Of a stretch of DNA of 27,323 bases, positions 6,989 to 13,899 are shown piece after piece (within the stretch, counting starts at the first letter, position 1; each line of letters starts with the position of its first letter). The DNA is taken from NCBI GenBank assembly GCA_036376775.1, contig DASUZP010000162.1, positions 1 to 27,323 of the forward strand. Direction: 5' to 3'. The notes beneath the pieces are model-generated. The model had not been told where the DNA came from. It did no database searches and worked only from the letters and a program-made list of their open reading frames with translations. Source of the DNA: VRUE01 sp036376775 (GTDB lineage: Bacteria; Actinomycetota; Thermoleophilia; Solirubrobacterales; 70-9). The translations under genes were made by a program, and so were the position numbers.

Positions 6989-7006
6989 GAAACCATCCCC
7001 CCGTCG

Positions 7007-7022
7007 TCAATCGAATGATTGA
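7007..7022. promoter_or_regulatory. TCAATC-GAAT-GATTGA palindrome upstream of the VWA gene
   Basis: A perfect 6-bp inverted repeat with a 4-base spacer lies about 20 bases upstream of the VWA start, inside the only AT-rich patch of the neighbourhood (7010-7060). Position and symmetry suit a repressor operator or a leader hairpin. No regulator is identified. Confidence 0.35.
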
Positions 7023-7115
7023 GCGGACGCTATCATTAAAAACTAGTTGTTTGCAGTCTCCAAGCCGAGGTTCACAGCCCAACCCGAGCCTTGGGGGATA
7101 ATCTTGATCGACCCG

Positions 7116-7189
7116 GCCCCGGTAGCTCAGCTGGATAGAGCGCTGACCTTCTAAGTCAGATGTCGCAGGTTCGAATCCTGCCCGGGGCG
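7116..7189 (+). tRNA. tRNA-Arg (TCT anticodon)
   Basis: Acceptor stem GCCCCGG/CCGGGGC (7116-7122, 7182-7188), D arm GCTCAGCTGGATAGAGC, anticodon stem CTGAC/GTCAG around CTTCTAA (anticodon TCT), T arm GCAGG-TTCGAAT-CCTGC and discriminator G make a complete cloverleaf. CCA is not encoded. It lies between the divergently placed starts and ends of two secreted-protein genes. Confidence 0.95.
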
Positions 7190-7239
7190 TCCGCCCGGTC
7201 TAGCCCCCATCCATACATCCGCATGACCGCGACGCGAGG

Positions 7240-8862
7240 TCACCAGGTGAGGTGATTCGACTCGATTCCGTCGACCTTCACCCAGGCGTGGGTATTGGCG
7301 TAGCCGTAGACGCACACGTTGGAGGTCGTAGACGACGTCGTGTACTGGTAAAAGGCACCGGTCGGCGGAGGGTAGTCCGCATAACAGGTGACCGTATGTG
7401 ACCCGGAGCCGAAATTGGCGAGGCTGACGGTCAAATAAGCACAAGCCGACGAGCTGCATCCCGAGACATTCACGTGGGCTCCCTTCGAGACGCTCACCGT
7501 CTTCGGGCAGGCCGCCGTAGATGCCGTCACCGAAGCCGCCGCCGAGCGATTCCCGGCTGCGTCGTACGCGTCCACGCCGAGCTTGTAGCTGGTACCGCAC
7601 GACAGGCCGGAGAACTTGTAGCTGGTCGAGCCGGAATTCGTTATGCGGGTGCCGTTCCGGTAAAGCGAGTATCCAGCGACGCCGACGTTGTCGGTCGCCT
7701 TGCCCCAGGAGAGGGTGATCGTGCTGGTCGTCGGTGCGGATGCCGTCGGCGAAGTCGGCGTCGTCGGTGCGGATTTATCGGCCGTGGATCCACCGGAGCT
7801 TGGAGCCGGTTCGGGCTTTGGTTCCGATTTCGGGCCCGGCGAGGACGGATCGGGGGCCGAGACCGGAGCCGGCTTGTTCGCCTTCGCGTGCAGAAAGCCG
7901 ATCGGGATCAGCGACCCGAGGTTTCCGAGCGTCCCGCCCGCGCCGAGCGGAGCGCTGCCGCGCCCGCTTGGCGAGTCGTTCTGATCTACCCAACCGAGGC
8001 GCCCGTTGTCGACCCACTCGACCACCGCGACGTGGCCATAGCCGAGATAGCCGCCTCGATAGACGATGATGTCGCCGGGGACAGGCGTGTATCCACTGCC
8101 GTTGGGGTGCTTGTCGAAGTACTGGGTGGACGCGTTTGCGTACTGCATATTCGCGTTGCCGTAGATGCGCGGCGACCAGTGCCTGGTCACGATCAGCCGC
8201 TGGACCAGCTCGACGCACTGGTAGGCGATCCCGTAACCCGTCGCGATGTTGCATCCGGCATAGCAGCCGATCAGGCCGTTGCTCTTCACATCAACCCCCA
8301 AACCGCCAAGCCAGTCGCGTCCACGGACGAGGACGGTCCCGAACGGGCTCCACGAGCGGCCGCTGCCGCGACCGTCGCCCGAAGTGGTGACATTGGCTTG
8401 AGTCGGCTGCAGGCTCTTCGCGAACAGCCCCGTCGGGTGACCCGCTGCTCCCCCGTGCCGGACGCGGATGGTCGCCGAGGCAGTCCGTCGCAGCTTGGAA
8501 CGAACGCAGGCCAGGGTTACTCTCCACACCCCCGAGTGCGATCCTGGCGAGACCGTCCAGTCGTATTGCAGCAGCGGACGCGTGACGTACACAGAGCGCC
8601 CAGTCGAGGGCTCTCCGGGGTGCTTCCGGGCCTCGAGCCGGCAGGTGGAGCCGGGAGTGACCTTGAACCAGGCGCTCGCCTGCGAGCCGCCGCGGACGGC
8701 CTTCGACACCGATACCAACTTGACGGACAGACCACCGGTGGCGTAAGCGTTCGAGGCAAACAGCAGCAACGTGGCGAGGAGCGCCGCCGCGAGCAGCGCG
8801 GCCAGCGCACCCCTGCGGCCGACCGTGAGTGTGTCAGTACCGGATTGCAAACGTAAGTTCAT
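7240..8862 (-). CDS. secreted CHAP-domain peptidoglycan amidase with fibronectin III domain
   Basis: From ATG 8862 the product has 540 residues; ATG 8886 would add eight. Residues 13-42 hold a twin-basic signal region (VGRRGALAALLAAALLATLL, then FASNAYA). A beta domain with two cysteines spans about 45-135. The CHAP domain is at about 185-320, with catalytic Cys216 in YQCVELVQ, His277 in GYGHVAVVEWV and an acidic/amide residue in GWVDQND. It also has VPGDIIVYR. A P/S/K-rich linker leads to a fibronectin III domain (about 368-450; APTTSTITLSWGKATDNVGV, SYKLGVDAYDAAGNRS). A final cysteine-rich beta segment follows. CHAP proteins cleave peptidoglycan amide or peptide bonds. The combination suggests a secreted cell-wall hydrolase with carbohydrate- or wall-binding tails. 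A small hairpin (TGACC/GGTCA, 7224-7242) overlaps its stop. Confidence 0.88.
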   Translation of the reverse strand: MNLRLQSGTDTLTVGRRGALAALLAAALLATLLLFASNAYATGGLSVKLVSVSKAVRGGSQASAWFKVTPGSTCRLEARKHPGEPSTGRSVYVTRPLLQYDWTVSPGSHSGVWRVTLACVRSKLRRTASATIRVRHGGAAGHPTGLFAKSLQPTQANVTTSGDGRGSGRSWSPFGTVLVRGRDWLGGLGVDVKSNGLIGCYAGCNIATGYGIAYQCVELVQRLIVTRHWSPRIYGNANMQYANASTQYFDKHPNGSGYTPVPGDIIVYRGGYLGYGHVAVVEWVDNGRLGWVDQNDSPSGRGSAPLGAGGTLGNLGSLIPIGFLHAKANKPAPVSAPDPSSPGPKSEPKPEPAPSSGGSTADKSAPTTPTSPTASAPTTSTITLSWGKATDNVGVAGYSLYRNGTRITNSGSTSYKFSGLSCGTSYKLGVDAYDAAGNRSAAASVTASTAACPKTVSVSKGAHVNVSGCSSSACAYLTVSLANFGSGSHTVTCYADYPPPTGAFYQYTTSSTTSNVCVYGYANTHAWVKVDGIESNHLTW

Positions 8863-8908
8863 GGGCAGCGGCGCATTTAACAGCATTGGCGACTACTCAG
8901 GCCAAGCC

Positions 8909-9343
8909 CTACTTGACGTAGCGGGCGAAGTGATGTGCGGCGATGACCATGCCCGACCTCAGGTACAGGCGGTGGGCGTCGGCTCGATCGATGCCGACGC
9001 CGGAGTCGAGGTGAAGCTGCCCGCAGCCCAGCCGCCCCGCCTCCTCGAGCAACCACTCGAGCAGCTTTCGCGCGTTCCCGCGCCCCCGCGCCGCCGGCAG
9101 CGTCGAGAGGTCGTCGACGTAGAGGTAGTGGCCCCAGGCGAGGCTGTGGGCGGTGCGGAAGCCCGCCACCGCGCAGGCGCTCGGCTCTCCCTCCTCGAAG
9201 GCGGCAACGAGGCGATAGCCCTCGGCCCGCTGTACCTCGTCGACCCGGCGGACGAAGGACGGCTCGTCGCCGAGGTCGCTGCGGAGCGCCTGCATGGCGG
9301 CAAAGGCCAGGCCGGTCTCCGGGGGTAGGAGCTCGCGGATCAC
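8909..9343 (-). CDS. GNAT-family N-acetyltransferase
   Basis: The 144-residue product is a single GNAT domain. The central strand HYLYVDDLSTLPAARGRGNA leads into the acetyl-CoA pyrophosphate loop (R-G-R-G-N-A) and helix RKLLEWLLEEAGRLG. LHLDSGVGIDRADAHRLYLRSG forms the C-terminal acceptor/cofactor strand and helix, and it ends ...AHHFARYVK. The substrate cannot be told; the family acetylates small amines, antibiotics or protein N-termini. It is divergent from the alpha/beta hydrolase, with only 36 bases between start codons, so the two promoters must overlap. It lies 46 bases upstream of the CHAP gene on the same strand and may be cotranscribed with it. Confidence 0.9.
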   Translation of the reverse strand: MIRELLPPETGLAFAAMQALRSDLGDEPSFVRRVDEVQRAEGYRLVAAFEEGEPSACAVAGFRTAHSLAWGHYLYVDDLSTLPAARGRGNARKLLEWLLEEAGRLGCGQLHLDSGVGIDRADAHRLYLRSGMVIAAHHFARYVK

Positions 9344-9365
9344 GCCCGCATCCTGGCACCTCCCC

Positions 9366-9371
9366 TAGGAT
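9366..9371 (+). promoter_or_regulatory. TAGGAT -10 box with leaderless spacing
   Basis: TAGGAT ends 8 bases before the ATG at 9380, in the 36-base gap between divergent genes that leaves no room for a normal leader. The same hexamer with the same 8-base spacing precedes the adenosyltransferase start at 15324. Confidence 0.45.
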
Positions 9372-9379
9372 CCTCGTCG

Positions 9380-10180
9380 ATGCCAAGGATCGACGTGGGA
9401 GGCAGCGAGCTTCACTTCGTGCGCGCCGGAGCCGGCGAGCCGATGCTGCTGATCCAGGGGATGAGCGCCACCCACATGACCTGGGGCCGGCCGTTCCTCG
9501 CCCCGCTAGAGGAGCGCTTCGACTGCGTCGTCTTCGACAATCGCGGGATGGGATTGTCGGGGCCGGCACGGATGCCGTTCACCACCGCCGATCTGGCCGG
9601 CGACGTCGTCGGCCTGCTCGATGCGCTGGACATCGAGCGTGCTCACGTAGTCGGCATCTCGATGGGCGGGATGATCGCCCAGGAGCTCGCGCTGGCCCAC
9701 CCCGCCCGGATCCGCAGCCTGACCCTGGGCGCGACCTACTGCGGCGGCCCGGGGAGCACGCTGATGGCGGAGGAGGACCTGCAGATGCTGGCGGCGGCGA
9801 TGGCCTCCGGCGACCGCGAGCAGGTGCTGCGCGCGATGTGGGAGATCAACCTCTCGCCGGACTTCCGCGCGGATGAGAGCCGTTACGTGGCCTTCCATGA
9901 GATGGCAACCGCACTGCAGGCGCCGAAAGACGTGGTCTTCCAGCAGATGCAGGCCTGCGCCGCCCACGACACCAGCACCCGGCTCGGCGCGGTCACGGTC
10001 CCGACCCAGGTCATCCACGGCACCGCCGACAGGCTGCTGGGGGTCAACAACGGGATCCAGATCGCCTCGCTGCTCTCGGTCGAGCCACAGCTGCTCGAGG
10101 GTGTCGGCCACATGTTCTGGTGGGAGCAGCCCGAGCGCGCCGCCGCACTCGTCCGCGAGCACGCCCTGGCGCCCGTGTGA
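9380..10180 (+). CDS. alpha/beta-fold hydrolase
   Basis: The 266-residue product is a complete alpha/beta hydrolase. The oxyanion-hole region LLIQGMSATHMTW is followed by FDNRGMGLSG. The nucleophile elbow GISMGG gives Ser94, the acid is Asp217 in HGTADRLLG, and the base is His244 in GVGHMFWWEQ. Length and motifs match the esterase/3-oxoadipate enol-lactonase-like branch, whose substrates (esters, lactones, epoxides, peroxy compounds) cannot be told apart by sequence. The ATG at 9380 is the first residue of the N-terminal strand MPRIDVGGSELHFV. It converges on the membrane glycosyltransferase-like gene with a 3-base gap. No metabolic partner is adjacent. Confidence 0.9.
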   Translation: MPRIDVGGSELHFVRAGAGEPMLLIQGMSATHMTWGRPFLAPLEERFDCVVFDNRGMGLSGPARMPFTTADLAGDVVGLLDALDIERAHVVGISMGGMIAQELALAHPARIRSLTLGATYCGGPGSTLMAEEDLQMLAAAMASGDREQVLRAMWEINLSPDFRADESRYVAFHEMATALQAPKDVVFQQMQACAAHDTSTRLGAVTVPTQVIHGTADRLLGVNNGIQIASLLSVEPQLLEGVGHMFWWEQPERAAALVREHALAPV

Positions 10181-10183
10181 GCC

Positions 10184-12358
10184 TCAGTCTTCGGGCCCGA
10201 CGTCGGCGCAGCTCGTGTCGAGCTTGCCGTTGACCTTGAAGACGTAGTCGGGCTCGGGCGTGATTTCGGGCTCTTCGACCACCAGCTTCAGCGCCTTGGC
10301 GTTTTTCAGCCAGGCGTAGATCGGGAACCAGAAGTCCGCCTCACGCGAGTCCTGCGTGTACTTGCTGATGATCAGATAGTCGTAGTTGCCTTCGTTGATC
10401 AGGCGGCGGAACTGCGGGCAGCTGGTCGCCAACCGGTAGGCGCCGTCCGGGCCCTTGACGCCGATGTACTGGACGTAGTTGTCGAGGTTGGCGCCATAGA
10501 AGCCGTACTGGCCGAAGAAGATCTCGCCCGAGCCGGCGATCCCGATCCGTTTGCCGTGCTGGTTGTGGGCGAAGGTGTAAGCCTCGCGCGGCCCGCCGTC
10601 CTGCAGGAAGGGGGTCGTGCGAACGTAGTGCTGGTTGTAGTACTGGACCTCCTGGGCGCGGCCGAGCACGACCGCGAGGACCAGCACGGCGGCGGCGGCA
10701 ATTCCGACGTAGGTGCGGCTCATCAGCCGCCGCCCACGCAAGAGGCTGAGTGCCGCCGGGGTCCAGACCAGCGCCAGGGTGAGGAAGACGGTGCCGAATA
10801 TGTAACCGGGGTACCAGCGAGGCGTGGTCAACACCGTGATCGCGTAGACCGCCAGTAAGAAGATCAGCGTCTGCCGCGCACGCGAGTCCGGCGCCCGCAG
10901 CGGCCGGGCGATCGGCAGTACCGTCATCGCCAGCACCAGCCCGGGAACCAGATAGCGCGTGTTGGTGAAGAAGCCCGTCGGCGACCCCTCCTGGCCTGCC
11001 GCGGTGAGCGGCGTGAAGACGTAGACGAGCGCGGTCAGCAACGCCGCGGCGGCGATCACCTGCAGGATCCGGTTGCGCGAGCGCACCGCGATGAAGACGG
11101 CGGCGGCCACGGCGACGATCAGGATCAGCGGCCATAGGGGACCGAAGGCGTCGTCGAGGCGGGGGAAGAACCAGCGCCGGTAGATCGTCGGATCGGTCAG
11201 GTAGTGGGAGACGGCGAAGCGCGGCCGCGGATCGAGCGGCATCTGGTCGGGCCGTGGCAGATGGAGCGGGCCGAAACCGGTCGACGGGATCGGGTTGCCG
11301 CCGGTCTTGATCATCGCCCGCACATACCAGTAGCCACCCACGACAAAGGTCGAAAGTCCGAGAACCCAGGCCGTGGTCAGACGTCGTCCCCTGCCGCTGA
11401 AGACGATCACTCCGAGGCCGATCGCCACGACCGGGACGAGGAAGGTGAACTTGACCGAGATGGCGAGGCCGCCGGCTATTCCGGCGAGGACCAGCGGGCC
11501 CTTGTCGAGCAGCGGCGCATCGCGCTCCGGCGTGTCCTGGACCGCACCCTCCTTGGGCGCGCGGCGCTGGTGGCCGTTGATCAGGAAGGCGGCGAAGGCA
11601 ATCAGGAAAGCGAGGCCCATGATGTCGTTGCGTCCCTCGCCAGGCTGCGTCTCGATCATCACGCCGGCATCGAGCACGATCGCCCCCGCGACCAGCGTCG
11701 CCGGCCCGACCTTGTAGGGGCGGCCGACGCACCAGGCGGCGAGCAGCGCGATCGCCAGCCAGACCAGGTTGATCAGCGGCGAGAGCCAGTCGGTCTTGAA
11801 GACGACGATCCCGGCGGCGTGGATCAGTTCCGAGCTCTGCGGGTAGAACCAGGCCACCAGCCGCAGCGGATCGGTGTAGTGCAGGTGGACCGTCGACGCT
11901 TCCTGCGCGATCCGCGCCGCGAAGGGCATGTGGTACCAAGTCGTGTCGCCGCCGAACATGCCGGCGTCGAGGCTGAGCTGCGAGGGGAAGGTCCACTCGG
12001 CGACGGTGAAGGAGGCGACGCCCAGGGCGAGCAGGAAGGCGACCGTCTGCACCCGCGGCGCGGCGATTTCGCCACTCTCACGCGGCGCCATCCGCCGGCC
12101 GAGCCAGGCGGCGCCGAGGCCGAGACCGATGCAGACGACGACGATCCAGCCCAGGTGGAGGATGCTGAGCGTGCCGAGCAACTCGAGCGCGACCACCAGC
12201 AGGGCGACCGCGAGAGTCGCGTCGCCGAGCCGGGCGAGGGCGCCGGAGAATTCGGGCACGATCCAACGCCGCAGCCAGTAACCGCCCAGACCGAGCGCGG
12301 AGACGATGCCGATCGTCGCCAGGCAGCCACCGATGTAGGAGCCGAAGGAGGGGGTCAC
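10184..12358 (-). CDS. polytopic membrane protein, GT-C glycosyltransferase-like
   Basis: The 724-residue product, from GTG 12358, has about 12-14 hydrophobic helices and a soluble C-terminal region (about 590-724). After the third or fourth helix comes a conserved outward loop, LDAGMFGGDTTWYHMPFAAR, then HYTDPLRLVAWFYPQSSELIH. An acidic residue in the first large external loop is the catalytic signature of GT-C enzymes, which use polyprenyl-linked sugars. A further external loop holds GNPIPSTGFGPLHLPRPDQM. The C-terminus includes a Rossmann-like GKRIGIAGSGEIFFGQYGFY and ends in LDTSCADVGPED. No glycosylation cluster is adjacent, so substrate and product are unknown. The membrane topology is plain; the GT-C label is inference. 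Confidence 0.75.
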   Translation of the reverse strand: MTPSFGSYIGGCLATIGIVSALGLGGYWLRRWIVPEFSGALARLGDATLAVALLVVALELLGTLSILHLGWIVVVCIGLGLGAAWLGRRMAPRESGEIAAPRVQTVAFLLALGVASFTVAEWTFPSQLSLDAGMFGGDTTWYHMPFAARIAQEASTVHLHYTDPLRLVAWFYPQSSELIHAAGIVVFKTDWLSPLINLVWLAIALLAAWCVGRPYKVGPATLVAGAIVLDAGVMIETQPGEGRNDIMGLAFLIAFAAFLINGHQRRAPKEGAVQDTPERDAPLLDKGPLVLAGIAGGLAISVKFTFLVPVVAIGLGVIVFSGRGRRLTTAWVLGLSTFVVGGYWYVRAMIKTGGNPIPSTGFGPLHLPRPDQMPLDPRPRFAVSHYLTDPTIYRRWFFPRLDDAFGPLWPLILIVAVAAAVFIAVRSRNRILQVIAAAALLTALVYVFTPLTAAGQEGSPTGFFTNTRYLVPGLVLAMTVLPIARPLRAPDSRARQTLIFLLAVYAITVLTTPRWYPGYIFGTVFLTLALVWTPAALSLLRGRRLMSRTYVGIAAAAVLVLAVVLGRAQEVQYYNQHYVRTTPFLQDGGPREAYTFAHNQHGKRIGIAGSGEIFFGQYGFYGANLDNYVQYIGVKGPDGAYRLATSCPQFRRLINEGNYDYLIISKYTQDSREADFWFPIYAWLKNAKALKLVVEEPEITPEPDYVFKVNGKLDTSCADVGPED

Positions 12359-12397
12359 CGGCGCGAGATGCTATTCGCCGCGCCGGGCGCGCGAAGG

Positions 12398-13051
12398 CTA
12401 GGAGGCGGCAGCCGGGATGCGGCAGGAGACGCCGGTGCCCGCGAGGCCGCAGTAGCCGTCCGGCACCTTGTGCAGGTACTGCTGGTGGTAGTCCTCGGCG
12501 TAGTAGAAGGGTCCCGCCGGCGCGACCTCGGTCGTGATCGGCTCGTGGCCGGCGCTCCGCAGCGCCTCGTCGTAGGCCTCGCGCATCATCTCCGCGGTCG
12601 CCTTCTGCGCGTCGTTCGTGAAGTAGATGCCCGAGCGGTACTGGGTGCCGACGTCGTTGCCCTGGCGCATCCCCTGGGTCGGGTCATGCTCCTCGAAGAA
12701 GACCTTGAGCAGATCGGCGTAGGAGACCGTCTGCGGGTCGAAGGCGACGAGGACCGCCTCGGCGTGCCCGGTCTTGCCCGAACAGACCTCCTCGTAGGTC
12801 GGGTTCGGGGTCGTCCCGTTCATGTAGCCCACGGCCGTGGTGTAGACGCCGTCGAGGACCCAGAAGAGGCGCTCCGCGCCCCAGAAGCAGCCGAGGGCGA
12901 AGTAGGCGATCTCGATCCCATCGGGAAAGGGGGGCTTCAGCGGGGCATCGAGCACGGCGTGGCGCTCGGGCACGTCAAAGGCCGGCTCGCTGCGTCCAGG
13001 CAGCGCCTCCTCGGGAGAGGGCATCCGATCCTTGTGGCGATCCCAGAGCAT
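12398..13051 (-). CDS. msrA: peptide-methionine (S)-S-oxide reductase MsrA
   Basis: The 217-residue product is a standard MsrA. FALGCFWGAERLFW carries the catalytic Cys55 in GCFWG. YEEVCSGKTGHAEAVLVAFDP, FFEEHDPTQGMRQGNDVGTQYRSGIYF and FYYAEDYHQQYLHK are the signature blocks that bind methionine sulfoxide. The C-terminal YCGLAGTGVSC supplies resolving cysteines for thioredoxin recycling. It repairs oxidised methionines in the cytosol. ATG 13051 is chosen because the conserved N-terminus (DRMPSPEEALPGR) begins right after it and longer starts run into the divergent gene's promoter. A TACCGT box lies 9 bases upstream on the minus strand. It stands alone, transcribed toward the membrane protein gene with a 39-base gap. 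Confidence 0.95.
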   Translation of the reverse strand: MLWDRHKDRMPSPEEALPGRSEPAFDVPERHAVLDAPLKPPFPDGIEIAYFALGCFWGAERLFWVLDGVYTTAVGYMNGTTPNPTYEEVCSGKTGHAEAVLVAFDPQTVSYADLLKVFFEEHDPTQGMRQGNDVGTQYRSGIYFTNDAQKATAEMMREAYDEALRSAGHEPITTEVAPAGPFYYAEDYHQQYLHKVPDGYCGLAGTGVSCRIPAAAS

Positions 13052-13059
13052 CGTCCATA

Positions 13060-13076
13060 CACGGTAGCGTCCCCGT
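13060..13076. promoter_or_regulatory. shared divergent promoter of msrA and the small membrane protein
   Basis: The minus strand has TACCGT 9 bases before the msrA ATG. The plus strand has TAGCGT at 13065-13070, 6 bases before codon ATC at 13077, where the hydrophobic frame of the opposite gene begins. The two hexamers overlap, so the promoters would compete. Assigned by eye. Confidence 0.35.
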
Positions 13077-13130
13077 ATCGGCTGCTTCGTCCTTCTCTTC
13101 GCTCTGATCTCGCCGCGGCTGGCGCTGTTC

Positions 13131-13349
13131 GTGCTGTTCCTCTTCAGCGACCTGCTCAGCCGGGCCTTCGACAGCTGGATCGTCCCCCTCATCGGCTTCT
13201 TCCTGCTGCCCTGGACGACGCTGGCCTACGCCGTGATGTGGTCCTCCTCGGACGGCGTCAAGGGCTTCGAGTGGTTCATCGTCGTGCTCGCCTTCCTGAT
13301 CGACCTCGGCGCCTTCGCCGGCGGCCGGCGGCGACGCGAAACCGCATAG
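13131..13349 (+). CDS. small two-helix membrane protein; start codon uncertain
   Basis: From GTG 13131 the product has 72 residues: FLFSDLLSRAFDSWIVPLIG, then FFLLPWTTLAYAVMW, a short loop SSSDGVKGFEW and FIVVLAFLIDLGAFAGGRRRRETA. It has two to three membrane segments and a basic tail. The DRAFDSW/LPWTTLAYAVMW pattern is one I associate with small conserved actinobacterial membrane proteins. The frame stays open and hydrophobic for 18 more codons upstream (ATC GGC TGC TTC ..., reading IGCFVLLFALISPRLALF), but no ATG, GTG or TTG exists there before the stop at 13065. GTG 13131 cuts into what looks like the first helix, so the true start may be non-standard (ATC 13077 or CTG 13104) or mutated. 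Function unknown. Confidence 0.7.
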   Translation: MLFLFSDLLSRAFDSWIVPLIGFFLLPWTTLAYAVMWSSSDGVKGFEWFIVVLAFLIDLGAFAGGRRRRETA

Positions 13350-13357
13350 CCGCGGCG

Positions 13358-13624
13358 CTAGGGACCCTCGTCCAGCGGATAGGCGAGCCGGATGTGCTCC
13401 TTGGCGAGGACGATGAATGGCCGCCGTTCGCCCTCGCCGCCGCCAAGCGGTGAGATCTCAGCGTCGACGAGCGGGATGAAGGCGACGTCGGCGCGGTTCA
13501 CCGCATCGGAGAAACGGCTCTGGTAGCCCTCCGGCGGCAGGGTCACGTCGCCGACGACCATGTGCCGGTCGGTTTCGAACACGACCCGCTCCCGGCGACG
13601 CGGACTGGCAGGTTGCCCTTCCAT
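13358..13624 (-). CDS. DUF6812-like small protein
   Basis: The 88-residue protein begins MEGQPASPRRRERVVFETDR and continues HMVVGDVTLPPEGYQSRFSD, AVNRADVAFIPLVDAEISPL and PFIVLAKEHIRLAYPLDEGP. It reads as a compact all-beta domain with the RVVFETDR...GDVTLPPEGY...RFSD signature that I associate with DUF6812. No enzymatic residues are apparent. Function unknown. It converges on the small membrane protein with an 8-base gap. Immediately upstream is an inverted repeat built on CGCTTATC (13630-13670) containing GATAAG 7 bases before its ATG, a possible promoter or operator. Confidence 0.8.
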   Translation of the reverse strand: MEGQPASPRRRERVVFETDRHMVVGDVTLPPEGYQSRFSDAVNRADVAFIPLVDAEISPLGGGEGERRPFIVLAKEHIRLAYPLDEGP

Positions 13625-13629
13625 GTGCC

Positions 13630-13670
13630 CGCTTATCGACTTTTCCAGGTATTTCGTGAATGGATAAGCG
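13630..13670. promoter_or_regulatory. 8-bp inverted repeat (CGCTTATC/GATAAGCG) at the DUF6812-like gene promoter
   Basis: CGCTTATC (13630-13637) is exactly complementary to GATAAGCG (13663-13670), separated by 25 bases. On the minus strand the proximal arm contains GATAAG 7 bases before the ATG at 13624, with TTCACG 17 bases further upstream. The repeat therefore spans a plausible -35/-10 promoter and may be an operator pair. Confidence 0.4.
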
Positions 13671-13706
13671 TCCAGGCGCCACTTGGCGCTTCAGTGCAAT
13701 TCCGCA

Positions 13707-13780
13707 TCGGGGCGCCCGGATTCGAACCGAGGACCTCGGCCACCCAAAGGCCGCGCGCTACCAGGCTGCGCCACGCCCCG
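13707..13780 (-). tRNA. tRNA-Pro (TGG anticodon)
   Basis: The minus strand gives acceptor stem CGGGGCG/CGCCCCG beginning with the C1 characteristic of bacterial tRNA-Pro. D arm GCGCAGCCTGGTAGCGCGC follows, then anticodon stem CGGCC/GGCCG around TTTGGGT (anticodon TGG), T loop TTCGAAT and discriminator A. CCA is not encoded. A tight GC-rich inverted repeat (GCGCCA/TGGCGC, 13676-13689) lies 17 bases downstream and may end transcription. Confidence 0.95.
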
Positions 13781-13816
13781 CTGCGCTAAGTGTAAGCGGC
13801 GCCCGCCCATCTGGAC

Positions 13817-13859
13817 GAGACTGCACTTACCCGCCCTATGCGACGGTAAATGCAGTCTC
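13817..13859. promoter_or_regulatory. 15-bp palindrome (GAGACTGCAYTTACC) upstream of the DUF1015 gene
   Basis: GAGACTGCACTTACC at 13817-13831 pairs with GGTAAATGCAGTCTC at 13845-13859 over 15 bases with one wobble and a 13-base loop. It sits between divergent tRNA-Pro and DUF1015, about 40 bases before the latter's ATG and 24 bases before a TAGCTT box (13884-13889). It could be a bulky operator or a leader/terminator hairpin. Confidence 0.5.
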
Positions 13860-13899
13860 ATCGGCTGGACGGCGAGAAACCGCTAGCTTTCCCGGCCCG

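Noticed and set aside
7116..7240. tRNA-Arg as an integration site of a mobile element
   Set aside because: No integrase gene and no repeat of the tRNA 3' end were seen in the window.
11204..13453. 749-codon plus-strand open frame across the membrane protein and msrA
   Set aside because: It is antisense to two well-supported genes and has the composition of a shadow frame (D/R/G/A-rich, no hydrophobic core).
13660..13899. N-terminal extension of DUF1015
   Set aside because: It would translate across tRNA-Pro and the 13817-13859 palindrome; family homology begins at ATG 13900.
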